From: Pseudoxanthomonas winnipegensis
GTDB taxonomy: Bacteria > Pseudomonadota > Gammaproteobacteria > Xanthomonadales > Xanthomonadaceae
Assembly: GCF_004283755.1 (NCBI RefSeq)
Contig: NZ_SHMH01000001.1
Span: 496,001 to 560,000 of the forward strand
Reading direction: 5' to 3'
DNA length: 64,000 nt
Below are positions 45,793-54,688 of this stretch, in pieces. Numbering within the stretch: the stretch's first letter is position 1; every line of letters starts with the position of its first letter. Both the position numbers and the translations under genes were made by a program. The notes under the pieces were generated by a model. That model saw only the letters and a program-made list of their open reading frames with translations, did not search any database and had not been told where the DNA came from.

Positions 45793-46274
45793 GGGCGGAT
45801 CGGGTCGCTCTGGTGAAGAGGGGATTGCAGGTGCGGCAGCCAGCTGCCGACGCAGGTCTCGATCGTTCTCAGGGTGGCGGCCAGTGCTTGCGGCGCCAGC
45901 CCGTCAGGGTCGGCCACCTCGGTGGCCTGCCAGTGGCCGAGGCGCCAGACCTTGGCCGCCGCCGCCGGGGCCAGGCGCAGCAGCGTCTGGCGCTGGCTGG
46001 CTTCCATCACCAGCACCAGATCGGCCCACTGCAGCAGCTGCGCGTCCAGGCGGCGGCTGAAGGCGCTCGGCGGAGGCGGATAGCCGGCCGCCTCCAGCAC
46101 ATCCAGCACGCCGCGCGGACGCTCCAGGCCGGTGATCGCCTCGAACCCGGCCGAGCGCACCTGCACCTCGCCCGTCGCCCCCAGCCGCGCGAGCAGCACC
46201 GCCTCGGCCATCGGGCTGCGAACGAGGTTGATGCGGCAGCACACCGCCAGTCTCAGCACGGATCCGTCGGCCAT
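45789..46274 (-). CDS. Low-molecular-weight protein-tyrosine phosphatase (Wzb-type)
   Basis: 161 residues. The P-loop C-x5-R-S is C13-RINLV-R19-S20; the general acid is in ADPDG near residue 123. LVLVMEASQRQTLLRL matches the family. It dephosphorylates the tyrosine tail of the Wzc-type kinase encoded next to it. The first residues of the P-loop (VCCRINLVRSP) depart from the common VCxGNICRSP, with Arg-Ile in place of Gly-Asn-type residues, so kinetics may differ. Seven bases separate it from the Wza-type gene; it overlaps the kinase gene by four. Confidence 0.92.
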   Translation of the reverse strand: MADGSVLRLAVCCRINLVRSPMAEAVLLARLGATGEVQVRSAGFEAITGLERPRGVLDVLEAAGYPPPPSAFSRRLDAQLLQWADLVLVMEASQRQTLLRLAPAAAAKVWRLGHWQATEVADPDGLAPQALAATLRTIETCVGSWLPHLQSPLHQSDPIRP

Positions 46275-46281
46275 GCGCGGA

Positions 46282-47490
46282 TCAGCGATTGGCCGCCGCG
46301 CTGGTCATGTAGAGCGAGCTGGCCAGCGGCAGGATCTGGGAGACCACACGCGAGAAGCGGGTCAGGTTGGCGGGATCGACGAACACGATGTCGCGCGGAC
46401 GCAGCACGAAACGATCGCCCAGGACCAGCAGCCCGGGATTCATCGCATCGAGCTGGTAGACCTTGACCTGCTGGGGCTGGTCGCCCGCGCGAAACACATA
46501 GATCTGCGCGGCATTGGCCGAGACCGGACTCAGTCCGCCCGCATCGGCCAGCGCTTCGGACAGGCTCATCGGCCCCAGCGGCATCACCTGCGAGCCCGGC
46601 TTGGCGACCTCGCCCAGGACGAAGACCTTCTTGTCCCGGCGCGGCGGCAGATTGAGGACATCGCCGCTGCGCAGGAGCGGATTCTGGGTCAGGTCGCCCT
46701 GGAAGAAGAAGGCGTACAGATCCAGCGTGCGGGTTCTGCCGCCGCGATTGAGGCTGACCGACTGCAGGTCGGCGCCTTCCACATAGCCGCCGGCGGCCGC
46801 CAGCGCATCGGCGACCGTGATCGGCACGTCGGTCAGCGGCTGCGCGCCGGGCGTGCGCACCGCGCCGGCCACATACACGCGCTGGCTGCGGAAGCCCACC
46901 ACCGCCACGTCCAGCTGCGGGGCGGGGATGACCACGCTCAGGCGACCCGTCAGCAGCGTGCGGATGTGCGGCACGTCGAGCCCTGCGACCGTGACCGTGC
47001 CCACGTACGGGAAATACAGCGTGCCGTCGGGCTGGACCAGGCGTGCCTGCGCGTCCAGCGAACTGGCCCCGCCCATGCGCAAGGTCTCCGCACCGGGTAC
47101 GCCGGCGTTGCCCGTCGCCGAGGTCAGCGCGCCCAGGCCGGGATTGTTCAGTTCGGGATGGTCCCAGACGGTGACCCGCAGGGTGTCGCCGGCCTGCACC
47201 ACGTAGTCCTGCGGCGCGCCGTCGGCGTCGGGCGCCTCGGATACCGGCGCGTGCGCGGGCGGCTCGGGCTGTGCCGGCATGCCCGGCTCGATCCGCTGCA
47301 GGCTGAAGTGGATGCCGTTCTGGACCAGCTCCGAGGCTTCATCCGCGCGCTCCAGCGGCGCCGGAAAGCGCGACGCCGGCAGCATGGCGCAACCGGACAG
47401 CGACACGCCCGCGACGACCAGCAGCAGCAAGAGCAGGCGGAGATTGAACTTACGACGCCGCAGCCGACGACACAGCAGAGCAAAACGCAT
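46282..47490 (-). CDS. Outer-membrane polysaccharide export lipoprotein (Wza-type)
   Basis: 402 residues from the ATG at 47488-47490. Lipoprotein signal with basic start (MRFALLCRRLRRRKFNLRLL) and lipobox LSGC. Poly_export domain: DYVVQAGDTLRVTVWDHPELN and DGTLYFPYVGTVTVAGL; then SLBB repeats (RVYVAGAVRTPGAQPL; VFVLGEVAKPGSQVM). The C-terminus (VSQILPLASSLYMTSA) could be the amphipathic outer-membrane helix. It forms the export channel with the Wzc-type partner. Its leader holds a perfect intrinsic terminator 140 bases before the start, implying attenuation. Confidence 0.94.
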   Translation of the reverse strand: MRFALLCRRLRRRKFNLRLLLLLLVVAGVSLSGCAMLPASRFPAPLERADEASELVQNGIHFSLQRIEPGMPAQPEPPAHAPVSEAPDADGAPQDYVVQAGDTLRVTVWDHPELNNPGLGALTSATGNAGVPGAETLRMGGASSLDAQARLVQPDGTLYFPYVGTVTVAGLDVPHIRTLLTGRLSVVIPAPQLDVAVVGFRSQRVYVAGAVRTPGAQPLTDVPITVADALAAAGGYVEGADLQSVSLNRGGRTRTLDLYAFFFQGDLTQNPLLRSGDVLNLPPRRDKKVFVLGEVAKPGSQVMPLGPMSLSEALADAGGLSPVSANAAQIYVFRAGDQPQQVKVYQLDAMNPGLLVLGDRFVLRPRDIVFVDPANLTRFSRVVSQILPLASSLYMTSAAANR

Positions 47491-47630
47491 GCGCGATTCC
47501 TGACCAGATCCAACCCCCTGCGCGGCAAGCACAGCCGGCAGCCATGATCGCCATGACCAGTCCCGCGAAGATCCCCGTGGCGCGCGAGCGGCACGCCGCA
47601 CGAGAACCGACGCGTCGCCACCTGCGCGAG

Positions 47631-47670
47631 AAAAAAGCGCTGCGATGCCCCGGTCAGGTCATCGCAGCGC
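47631..47670 (-). terminator. Intrinsic terminator in the leader of the Wza-type gene
   Basis: On the minus strand GCGCTGCGATG (47670-47660) pairs perfectly over 11 bases with CATCGCAGCGC (47647-47637) around a 12-base loop, followed at once by TTTTTT (47636-47631). It points toward the Wza-type gene, whose start is 141 bases downstream, and no minus-strand gene lies upstream of it in the gap 47671-47936. A transcript starting further up would stop here unless antiterminated. Confidence 0.85.
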
Positions 47671-47859
47671 AAGGGGTCTTCTCCACGGCTTGGCACTGGA
47701 CATCAGGAACGGCGATCGGAGCCGGTCAGGATGCGCGGACCCTGCATCGGCCCGCTCATGGACGAGCCGACATGCTGGAAGGGTGGCGATGCCGCTTTCG
47801 GACATTCCCTGGGCAAGGGCCGCCATCGCGTACGCGGGGCTTGACGGAAATAGCGCTCA

Positions 47860-47871
47860 ATTCGGCCGAAT
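47860..47871. promoter_or_regulatory. 12-base palindrome in the divergent exopolysaccharide control region
   Basis: ATTCGGCCGAAT is a perfect 12-base palindrome, 66 bases before the plus-strand glycosyltransferase start and upstream of the minus-strand terminator. It lies in the 446-base gap (47491-47936) between divergent genes, which otherwise shows only the terminator and a TTGACG box at 47841. It is a candidate operator for a dimeric regulator; no factor is known. Confidence 0.35.
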
Positions 47872-47936
47872 CGGCCTGCCGTGCGCTGCGCATGATGAAT
47901 GCCGTCGCTGCGATGTGCCTACAGAAGGAACAAGCC

Positions 47937-49127
47937 ATGCCCCATCGTCAGATCTCGATCCTGGGGACGCGTGGCATTCCCGCCATGCATGGCGGTTTCG
48001 AGACCTTCGCCGAACGGCTGGCCCTGCACCTGGTGCAGCGCGGCTGGCGCGTCACGGTGTACTGCCAGGCGGGCCCGGAACAGGAACAGTCGGCGATCGA
48101 GGACCAGTGGCAGGGCGTGCACCGGGTCACCATCGGCGTCAAGACCAGTGGCGCGCGCGGCACCATGGCCTTCGACTGGCGCTCCATCCGCCATGCCGCG
48201 CGGGCCCGCGCGTCGCTGGTGCTCACGCTGGGTTACAACACGGCCCTGTTCTCGACCTGGCTGCGCTGGTGCGGCGTGACCAACGTGATCAACATGGACG
48301 GCCTGGAATGGAAGCGGCGCAAGTGGCGCACGCACGAGCGTCTGTGGCTCTGGGCCAATGAGCGCATCGGCTGCTGGGCCGGGCATCATCTGATCGCCGA
48401 CCACCCGGAGATCGCGCAGCATCTGGCGACCCGCGTGCGGGCGGACAAGATCGCCATGATTCCCTACGGCGCCGACCTGATCGAAGACATCGGCGACGAG
48501 GCCCTGGAGCCGTTGGGACTCAAGGGAGCCCGATACGGCGTGGTCATCGCGCGGCCCGAGCCGGAGAACTCGCTGCTGGAGATCGTCAGCGCCTTCTCGC
48601 GCCGCCGCCGCGACGCACGCCTGGTGGTCTTGGGCCGCTACGAGCCGCAGGGCAATGCCTATCACCGGCAGGTGCTGGACGCCGCCAGTCCGGAGGTGGA
48701 CTTCCCCGGTGCGATCTACGACCCCGCCACGCTGCGCGCGCTGCGGCGACACGCGCTGTTCTACGTGCACGGCCACACGGTGGGCGGCACGAATCCCTCC
48801 CTGGTGGAAGCGCTGGGCGCGGGCAACGCGGTCATCGCCCACGACAATCCGTTCAACCGCTGGGTCGCCCAGGACGGCGCGCGCTACTTCCATTCGGTGA
48901 TCGACTGCGACATGCATCTGTCGGCGCTGCTGGACGATCCTGAGGCGGTGACGGCCATGCGTCGGGCGAGCCGGCAACGCTTCGATCGGGAGTTCCGCTG
49001 GTCCTTCGTTCTGGCGCAGTACCAGGCGCTGCTGGAGGGGATGCTGCCGCGCGCCTCCACGTGGCCCGCTGCGCTGCCGACGCCGACGGCGGCCGATGTC
49101 GGGCCAGGCCGCGGCCCCGCACGCTGA
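47937..49127 (+). CDS. Family-4 glycosyltransferase with DUF1972 N-domain
   Basis: 396 residues from the ATG at 47937. The N-terminus (ISILGTRGIPAMHGGFETFAERLA) is the DUF1972 signature of rhamnosyl/galactosyl transferases. The C-terminal Rossmann half has AMIPYGADLIED, GVVIARPEPENSLLEIV and the donor block HTVGGTNPSLVEALGAGNAVIA. It transfers a sugar to the lipid-linked repeat unit on the cytoplasmic side. It is first of the plus-strand group and ends two bases before the hydrolase start. The C-terminus is Pro/Thr/Ala-rich. Confidence 0.9.
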   Translation: MPHRQISILGTRGIPAMHGGFETFAERLALHLVQRGWRVTVYCQAGPEQEQSAIEDQWQGVHRVTIGVKTSGARGTMAFDWRSIRHAARARASLVLTLGYNTALFSTWLRWCGVTNVINMDGLEWKRRKWRTHERLWLWANERIGCWAGHHLIADHPEIAQHLATRVRADKIAMIPYGADLIEDIGDEALEPLGLKGARYGVVIARPEPENSLLEIVSAFSRRRRDARLVVLGRYEPQGNAYHRQVLDAASPEVDFPGAIYDPATLRALRRHALFYVHGHTVGGTNPSLVEALGAGNAVIAHDNPFNRWVAQDGARYFHSVIDCDMHLSALLDDPEAVTAMRRASRQRFDREFRWSFVLAQYQALLEGMLPRASTWPAALPTPTAADVGPGRGPAR

Positions 49128-49129
49128 GC

Positions 49130-51325
49130 GTGTCCGCACGCCCATCCACGTCCACGCGCCTTGCCGCCTGCCTTGGGGTAATCGCGATGACGGGCCTGCT
49201 GCTGGCCGCAGGCGCCAGCGGAGGTCTTGAAGACACGCAGACGAGCGCCGAGGACTTCTACCGTTTCGAGGCCGCGTCGGCGACACCTGGCAGCCTGGTC
49301 GATTTTTCCTACCTCAATCGTCCCCTGACCGCGGGCGACCGGCTGCGCGCCTGCGGCGAGGCGCTCTGCACCCAGGAAGGCGCGACACCGGTGCGCCTGT
49401 TCGGCGTCAATGTCGGTTTCGAAGCCGCCCTGCCCGACGCCGACGAGGCCGAGCGCCTGGTGACCGACCTGCGCGCCCTGGGCGTGAATCTGATCCGCCT
49501 GCATGCCTTGGATGCGATCGCCGACGGCGAGCGGGTCGACGGCCTGCTCACCGGCGACCCCTTTCCCACGCTGGACCCGGTCGCGATCCAGCGTCTGCGC
49601 GGACTGCTCGAACGCTGCAGGCAGTCCGGGATCTACGTCGACCTCAACCTGCACGTGCGCTATGCCTTCCGTCCGTCGATCGACGGAACCCTGGCCGTGG
49701 ACGATGAACCGGAGTGGCCCAACCAGTCCAAGCCACTGCTGCGCATCGACCCCGCCGCGGCGCGTCTTCAGGCACGTTACGCACAGGCGCTGCTGACGGC
49801 GCTGCAGGGGGCGGGCGAGCCGGCGCTGGCGATCGTGGAGATCGACAACGAAAGCTCGCTGGTCTACGCATGGATGGACGGCAGTCTCGCCCGCCTGGTG
49901 CAAGGCGCGCCGCTGAAGGTGTTCCTCGACACCTGGCGGCAATGGCTGCAGACCCACGGGGCAGGGCACGACATCGATGCCAGCCAGCTGCCACAGTTGG
50001 ACGACACCGATGAGACGACCGCCGCCCTGTTCCTGGAATTCCTGGCCGACCAGGACGCCGGCTACAACACCCGCATCGCCCAAGCCATCGCCGGGGCCGC
50101 ACCTGCGGCGCTGACCATCGGGACACAGATGAACTTCAGCGGTCTTGGCGGCATGCGGGCGTTGACCGGCATGGACCTGCGCGACGGCCATTTCTACGTG
50201 GATCACTACCGTTTTCCCGGCACGCAGTGGCAGTGGGACGACTGGCGCATCGGCGACACGTCGGCCCTGGGACAAGGCCTCGCCCCGCTGCTGGGCGCGG
50301 CGTTCTATCGGGTCTACGGGGCGCCCTTCCTGATCACCGAATTCAACCAGCCCTGGCCCAATCGCAATGCCGCCGAGATCCTGCCCGAGACCGCCGTGCT
50401 GGCCAGCCTGCAGGGCTGGGCCGGACTGGCCTACTACGACTACGCCCATCGTCGCGGCAGCCAGACACCGACGGTCCCCTACGAGTTCAGCCTGTCCGGC
50501 GATGGCGGGCGACGCGCGCAGTTCGGGCAGATGGCCTGGCTGTTCCGGACCGGCGCGATCGGACCGCTGTCCACGGCCTTCGGCTACACGCCCGACGCGG
50601 GCCTGCAGCTGCGCGCCACCCGTGGGCGGATCACTACGCTGCTGGGCGACTTTCTCCATGCGCAGGGCGTCGCTTCCGCGGACTGGGCGCTGGACCGTCG
50701 GGTCGGCATCGGCACCTCCACAGCCCAGAACACCGCTTCCGTCCGGGACAGCGAAGTGGCCGTCGATCCGCGGCACGCGACCCTGCTGGTCGCCGCGCCG
50801 CGGGTCGCGGGCATCGTGGGCCGGCTGCAGCCGGGCAAGCGCTATGCCAGCGGTCCGCTGTCGGTGGAGATGGCCCACGCCGGCATGACCGCACTGATGC
50901 TCTCGGCCCAGGACGGCAAGGCGATCGCATCGTCGAGCCGCCTCCTGTTGACCCTGCCCGGCTACACCCTGGGCTCGGACGCGAACGGCTCGCCGGTGGA
51001 CCTAGTGCCGGCCACCTGGCTCGGACAGGCAAGCGCGACCGTCGGCGCGACCACCGGCGACTACACCCTGCGCGACCCGCAGCATGGAGCTGGCCAGAAC
51101 CTGCGCGAGATCCGCGCACCGATCTGGATGCGGCGGCAGCCCTGCGTGGTCGGGTTGACCCTGCCGGCGCGACAGCTGACGGTCTACCCGCTTGACGCGC
51201 GCGGCAACCGCCTGCCGCCGCTAGCCGGCGACGCGGTGCGCAAGACGTCCACCGGCTTCGAACTGCACCTGCAATCACCCGACCAGGCCGCCGCGCCCTG
51301 GTACGAGCTCCAAGCGAGCCCCTGA
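49130..51325 (+). CDS. Exported clan GH-A glycoside hydrolase
   Basis: 731 residues from a GTG at 49130, two bases after the preceding stop. Signal/anchor STRLAACLGVIAMTGLLLAA. A cellulase-like TIM-barrel: LFGVNVGFEAALPDADEAE, LGVNLIRLHALD, GIYVDLNLHV, acid/base in IVEIDNESSL, nucleophile in LITEFNQPW, and WAGLAYYDYAH at strand 8. A beta-rich C-terminal domain of ~230 residues follows. It probably cleaves the polysaccharide made by this island, in the periplasm or outside. It lies between a glycosyltransferase and the polymerase gene. Confidence 0.85.
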   Translation: MSARPSTSTRLAACLGVIAMTGLLLAAGASGGLEDTQTSAEDFYRFEAASATPGSLVDFSYLNRPLTAGDRLRACGEALCTQEGATPVRLFGVNVGFEAALPDADEAERLVTDLRALGVNLIRLHALDAIADGERVDGLLTGDPFPTLDPVAIQRLRGLLERCRQSGIYVDLNLHVRYAFRPSIDGTLAVDDEPEWPNQSKPLLRIDPAAARLQARYAQALLTALQGAGEPALAIVEIDNESSLVYAWMDGSLARLVQGAPLKVFLDTWRQWLQTHGAGHDIDASQLPQLDDTDETTAALFLEFLADQDAGYNTRIAQAIAGAAPAALTIGTQMNFSGLGGMRALTGMDLRDGHFYVDHYRFPGTQWQWDDWRIGDTSALGQGLAPLLGAAFYRVYGAPFLITEFNQPWPNRNAAEILPETAVLASLQGWAGLAYYDYAHRRGSQTPTVPYEFSLSGDGGRRAQFGQMAWLFRTGAIGPLSTAFGYTPDAGLQLRATRGRITTLLGDFLHAQGVASADWALDRRVGIGTSTAQNTASVRDSEVAVDPRHATLLVAAPRVAGIVGRLQPGKRYASGPLSVEMAHAGMTALMLSAQDGKAIASSSRLLLTLPGYTLGSDANGSPVDLVPATWLGQASATVGATTGDYTLRDPQHGAGQNLREIRAPIWMRRQPCVVGLTLPARQLTVYPLDARGNRLPPLAGDAVRKTSTGFELHLQSPDQAAAPWYELQASP

Positions 51326-51351
51326 GTTCGCGCGCAAGGATCGAGCGTCAG

Positions 51352-52683
51352 ATGAACTTTCTTATCGTCCTCTACGGCGGCTGGCTGGCGCTGTCCCGCC
51401 TGCGCAGCCTGGTACTGCTGTTCCCGGTGCTGTGCCTGTTCACACCCAAGGGGCTGGGCCTGATCGACGTACCCGCCCTGCCCTATCTTTCCGTCAACCG
51501 CGCCCTGGTGCTGGTGATGCTGGGCGCTTATGCCCTTCGGGTGATAGCCAACGGCTGGAGGCTGAAGCGTTCGACGTTCCCCTTCAGCGGGCCGTTCGGG
51601 CTGATGGCCGTGGCCTATCTGGCCGCCTGGGCGATCAACCCTGCGCGCTGGGCCTCCGATACGGTCACCGGCGCGATGGAGTTCATCGAGATCTCCCTGC
51701 CCTGCTACCTCGTGTTCCGGTTCTGCGAGAGCCCCGCGGCGGCCAAGCGGGCGTTGCGGTACTTCTATCTGGTGGCCGTTGCCGTCTCCCTCTATGGCAC
51801 GCTCGCCTACTTCACGCATGTGAATCCCTATTTCGACTATCTCCAGCACACCACGCCGACCGGGCGCGTGCTGGCCAAGGACTACAGCGATTCGGTCCGC
51901 GGCATGCGCGCGGTGGGGACGCTGTCGCATCCCATCACCTACGGCGCGTTCCAGGTCTATGCCTTCATCGTCGGGATCTTCCTGAACCGCGACCGCCGCA
52001 ACACCGGGCGGGTCGCGCTGTTCCTGGCGATGCAGCTGGTGCTGTTCGTCGGGATCGTGGTGACCAATTCGCGTACTCCGCTGATCTTCCTGCTGTTGTC
52101 CATCTGCGTCTTCTTCATGCTTGCCAGCAGCAGGGACCGGCTGTTCTTCGCCCAGGTCGGCGCGGTGGCGCTGGCCGTGGTGTGCCTGGCCGGACTGGAA
52201 TACGTCGAGCGATTCGCCGACTTCATCGCATCGATCTTCAGCAACGACGCGGCGGCCAGCCGCAATGGCAGTTCGCTGGCCATGCGCCTGGGCCAGATGG
52301 CGGTCGCCTGGAGCTTCTTCATCCAGTCGCCCCTGTTCGGCAACGGCATCACGATGTCCCGCGACATCGTGGCTTCCGGGAAATATCCGGACTTCTACAA
52401 CGCCGAGAGTGCGCTCTTCCAATGGATGATCGACCTGGGGCTGGTCGGGCTGGCCAGCTTCGTGTGGCTGTTCGGCCGCATCTACACCTGCGCGCGTCAG
52501 CGCATCGGCGACCGCACCAGCTACGCGGCGATCAACGCGATGGTCACCGGCTACATCCTGTTCGTGCTGGCCACCGGCGTGCTGGAAACCATGCAGCTCT
52601 TTCTGGTCCTCATCGCGCTTCTGCTGATCGCCAGCAAGCCCGCGGGCGGAGGCATCGATCCGGAGCGAACGCAGACGCGCTAG
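51352..52683 (+). CDS. O-antigen ligase/Wzy-type polymerase
   Basis: 443 residues with about ten to eleven membrane segments and one large periplasmic loop (YFTHVNPYFDYLQHTTPTGR to TLSHPITYGAFQVY) as in the Wzy_C/O-antigen ligase superfamily. VTNSRTPLIFLLLSI is the usual N-S-R-T/G block, and a second loop has SPLFGNGITMSRDIV. It would link repeat units delivered by the flippase in the periplasm. It starts 26 bases after the hydrolase stop with AAGGATCGAG upstream. A 316-base gap without a gene follows, holding no signal I can name. Confidence 0.88.
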   Translation: MNFLIVLYGGWLALSRLRSLVLLFPVLCLFTPKGLGLIDVPALPYLSVNRALVLVMLGAYALRVIANGWRLKRSTFPFSGPFGLMAVAYLAAWAINPARWASDTVTGAMEFIEISLPCYLVFRFCESPAAAKRALRYFYLVAVAVSLYGTLAYFTHVNPYFDYLQHTTPTGRVLAKDYSDSVRGMRAVGTLSHPITYGAFQVYAFIVGIFLNRDRRNTGRVALFLAMQLVLFVGIVVTNSRTPLIFLLLSICVFFMLASSRDRLFFAQVGAVALAVVCLAGLEYVERFADFIASIFSNDAAASRNGSSLAMRLGQMAVAWSFFIQSPLFGNGITMSRDIVASGKYPDFYNAESALFQWMIDLGLVGLASFVWLFGRIYTCARQRIGDRTSYAAINAMVTGYILFVLATGVLETMQLFLVLIALLLIASKPAGGGIDPERTQTR

Positions 52684-52999
52684 CGCTGGCAATCCGCAGG
52701 TCTGCTGACGCCATCGCGCACCGAATGTGCAGCGAGCCGCTCTCCAATATCTGAAGTCGCGCGCAGCGACAGGCCTTGGATCGCAAGCACTCACCGCAGT
52801 GCGATCTCGTCAACGAGCAGCAACGTGCCATGGTGCCGCCGGTACATCAGGTTACGCCCGGCAATCATCCGGTCCCCTGCCGCCATCGGCGGACTCGGTG
52901 CGCGGGTCGGCGGCCACAATGTTCCTCTCGCCGCTGCGCGCCATACCGACGCCTGCACCGGCGCAGCGCCCCACCCATCCGTCGCAGTTGGCCTCCTTC

Positions 53000-53101
53000 A
53001 TGAACATCACGGTCATAGGCGCGGGCTCCCCCGGCCTGGTCACCGCCGCGTGCCTCGCCGAGCTCGGACACGACGCGCGCCGTTTCGACGTCGCCGCATG
53101 A
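53000..53101 (+). pseudogene. Remnant of UDP-glucose 6-dehydrogenase (N-terminal 33 codons)
   Basis: A 33-codon frame MNITVIGAGSPGLVTAACLA... ELGHDARRFDVAA matches the NAD-binding N-terminus of UDP-glucose dehydrogenase (typically [26 protein letters not shown]). After the aspartate that would bind the NAD ribose (DVAA) the frame stops and all further domains are gone. The stop overlaps the ATG of the acyltransferase gene (ATGA), so the stub now ends exactly at a translational coupling point. The rest of the gap 52684-52999 shows no gene. Confidence 0.82.
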
Positions 53102-53877
53102 GTGCGCGGACACAACCGCCATCGCGCGGGCCGCTGGCCGCGACCGGCAACGTGCTCTCCGCGCTGATGCGCCGCCTGCTGGAGCAGGCATTGGCGCGCG
53201 TACGACCGGGCAAGCGGATCGCCCCCGGCATCGACGGACGCGACCTGTTCCGGCATGGTCTTGAGCAAGGGATGCATGCCTGCCGTGGCCTGCTGCTGGC
53301 GGCGACGCACCGGCGGATCTCTCCGTGCTTCGTCGGGCGCTCGGTGCGCCTGCGCTTCGTGCGCAGGATCGTCATCGGCCGCCATGCGGCCATCGGCGAT
53401 GGCGTCATCCTCAGCGGACTGGGCAGCGACGGGCTTGTCCTCGGCGAACGATCGAGCATCGGCGCCTACTCCAGGCTGGTCACGGGCACCGATATCGCGC
53501 GCCCTGGCACCCACATCCGGATCGGCCGTCGATGCGGGATCGGCGAGTACTCGAGCATCGGCGGGTCCGGTGGGGTCTCCATCGGCGAGGACACCATCAT
53601 CGGGCAGTACTTCAGTGCGCATTCGGAGAACCACAACCACGCCGACCTGTCCGTTCCGATCCGTGTGCAAGGCACGACCCGCGCGCCCATCCAGATCGGC
53701 GAAGGCTGCTGGATCGGGGCCAAGGTGACCGTGCTGGCCGGCGTCACGATCGGACCGGGCTGCGTCATCGCCGCCGGCAGTGTGGTGACCCGAGACATCC
53801 CCGCCTTCGCCATCGCCGCCGGCGTCCCGGCGCGTGTGCTGCGCCTGCGCCAGGGAGGCCCTCATGATCAGCATTGA
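53098..53877 (+). CDS. Left-handed beta-helix acyltransferase
   Basis: 259 residues. Hexapeptide repeats run from ~80 to ~240 (IVIGRHAAIGDGVIL, GLVLGERSSIGAYS, HIRIGRRCGIGEYSSIG, GVSIGEDTIIGQYF, IQIGEGCWIGAKVTVLAGVTIGP), with the catalytic-type histidines in AHSENHNHADL. It likely acetylates (or otherwise acylates) a sugar of the repeat unit. The first ~75 residues are a helical extension not seen in the shortest homologues. The start overlaps the dehydrogenase remnant; the end overlaps the next gene by 14 bases. Confidence 0.88.
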   Translation: MSARTQPPSRGPLAATGNVLSALMRRLLEQALARVRPGKRIAPGIDGRDLFRHGLEQGMHACRGLLLAATHRRISPCFVGRSVRLRFVRRIVIGRHAAIGDGVILSGLGSDGLVLGERSSIGAYSRLVTGTDIARPGTHIRIGRRCGIGEYSSIGGSGGVSIGEDTIIGQYFSAHSENHNHADLSVPIRVQGTTRAPIQIGEGCWIGAKVTVLAGVTIGPGCVIAAGSVVTRDIPAFAIAAGVPARVLRLRQGGPHDQH

Positions 53878-54688
53878 CGTGTTCGTGGTGCTCTACCGGC
53901 GCAAGATCGCCGAATCGGAGACGGTGCAGAGCCTGTTGCGCTCGACGACCGCCTGCACGCAGCTCCAGCTGCGTGTGCAGCTCTGGGACAACTCGCCCGA
54001 AGCCGATGCCCAGGCCGTCATCCTGGCGCCCGACTGGCGCTATTCCTGGAACGGTCACAACGCGCCGCTCTCGGTGGCCTACAACGCGATGCTCCTGCAC
54101 GCCGCTTCGCCGTATGTGCTGGTGTTCGACCAGGACTCGCGCTTCGAACCGGACTTCCTGGACGCGCTGTGCGCCGCCATGCGCGCCGTCCCGGCCGACA
54201 TGTACGTGCCGCGGATCGCCCATCAGGGTCGCGTGATCAGCCCGTGCCGGCTGCGCTGGATCAAGGGCGCGGCCCTGCCCGGGGTCACACCGGGCACGGT
54301 GCTGCCGCGCTGTTTCACCGCGATGATGAGCGGGCTGTGCATCTCGCAACGGTTCCTGTGGTCGCTGGGGCCGGCCCCGTTCGACGAGCGCTTGCGCTTC
54401 TACGGCATCGATACCCGCCTGTGCCGCGAGCTGAACCTGCGCGGCGGCCGCGCCTACGTGCACCGTGGGACGCTCGACCACGACTCCGCGCTGCGCGACA
54501 GGCGCGACCCCGAGCAATACGTGCAGCGCAAGATCTGGCTCATGCGCTCGTGGCGGCACGTGTTCGACCGCAACCGGCTGGAACGGCTGGGCGTGCACCT
54601 CTATATCGCCTGGACGGTCCTGCGCCTGGTCAGCGGACCGGGGCGGCGCCGCGGTGCGCGTTCCATCCTTGCCGAGGTCTATCGATGA
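53864..54688 (+). CDS. Family-2 glycosyltransferase, rhamnosyltransferase-like
   Basis: 274 residues from the ATG at 53864 with CAGGGAGG upstream. GT-A fold: VFVVLYRRKIAESETVQSLL, LWDNSPEADAQ, APLSVAYNAML and the metal-binding LVFDQDSRFEPDF. The DQDS motif is common in rhamnosyltransferases. MMSGLCISQRFLWSLG and DERLRFYGIDTRLC give the acceptor side. It adds a sugar to the lipid-linked unit. It overlaps the acyltransferase gene by 14 bases and the following gene by four. Confidence 0.9.
   Translation: MISIDVFVVLYRRKIAESETVQSLLRSTTACTQLQLRVQLWDNSPEADAQAVILAPDWRYSWNGHNAPLSVAYNAMLLHAASPYVLVFDQDSRFEPDFLDALCAAMRAVPADMYVPRIAHQGRVISPCRLRWIKGAALPGVTPGTVLPRCFTAMMSGLCISQRFLWSLGPAPFDERLRFYGIDTRLCRELNLRGGRAYVHRGTLDHDSALRDRRDPEQYVQRKIWLMRSWRHVFDRNRLERLGVHLYIAWTVLRLVSGPGRRRGARSILAEVYR

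Noticed and set aside
47671-47936. JUMPstart/ops element in the exopolysaccharide leader
   Set aside because: No GGCGGTAG-like sequence on the minus strand; the terminator must be handled in another way if it is conditional.
48884-50878. 664-codon minus-strand frame opposite the GH-A hydrolase
   Set aside because: Antisense shadow; the plus-strand gene has clear acid/base and nucleophile motifs.
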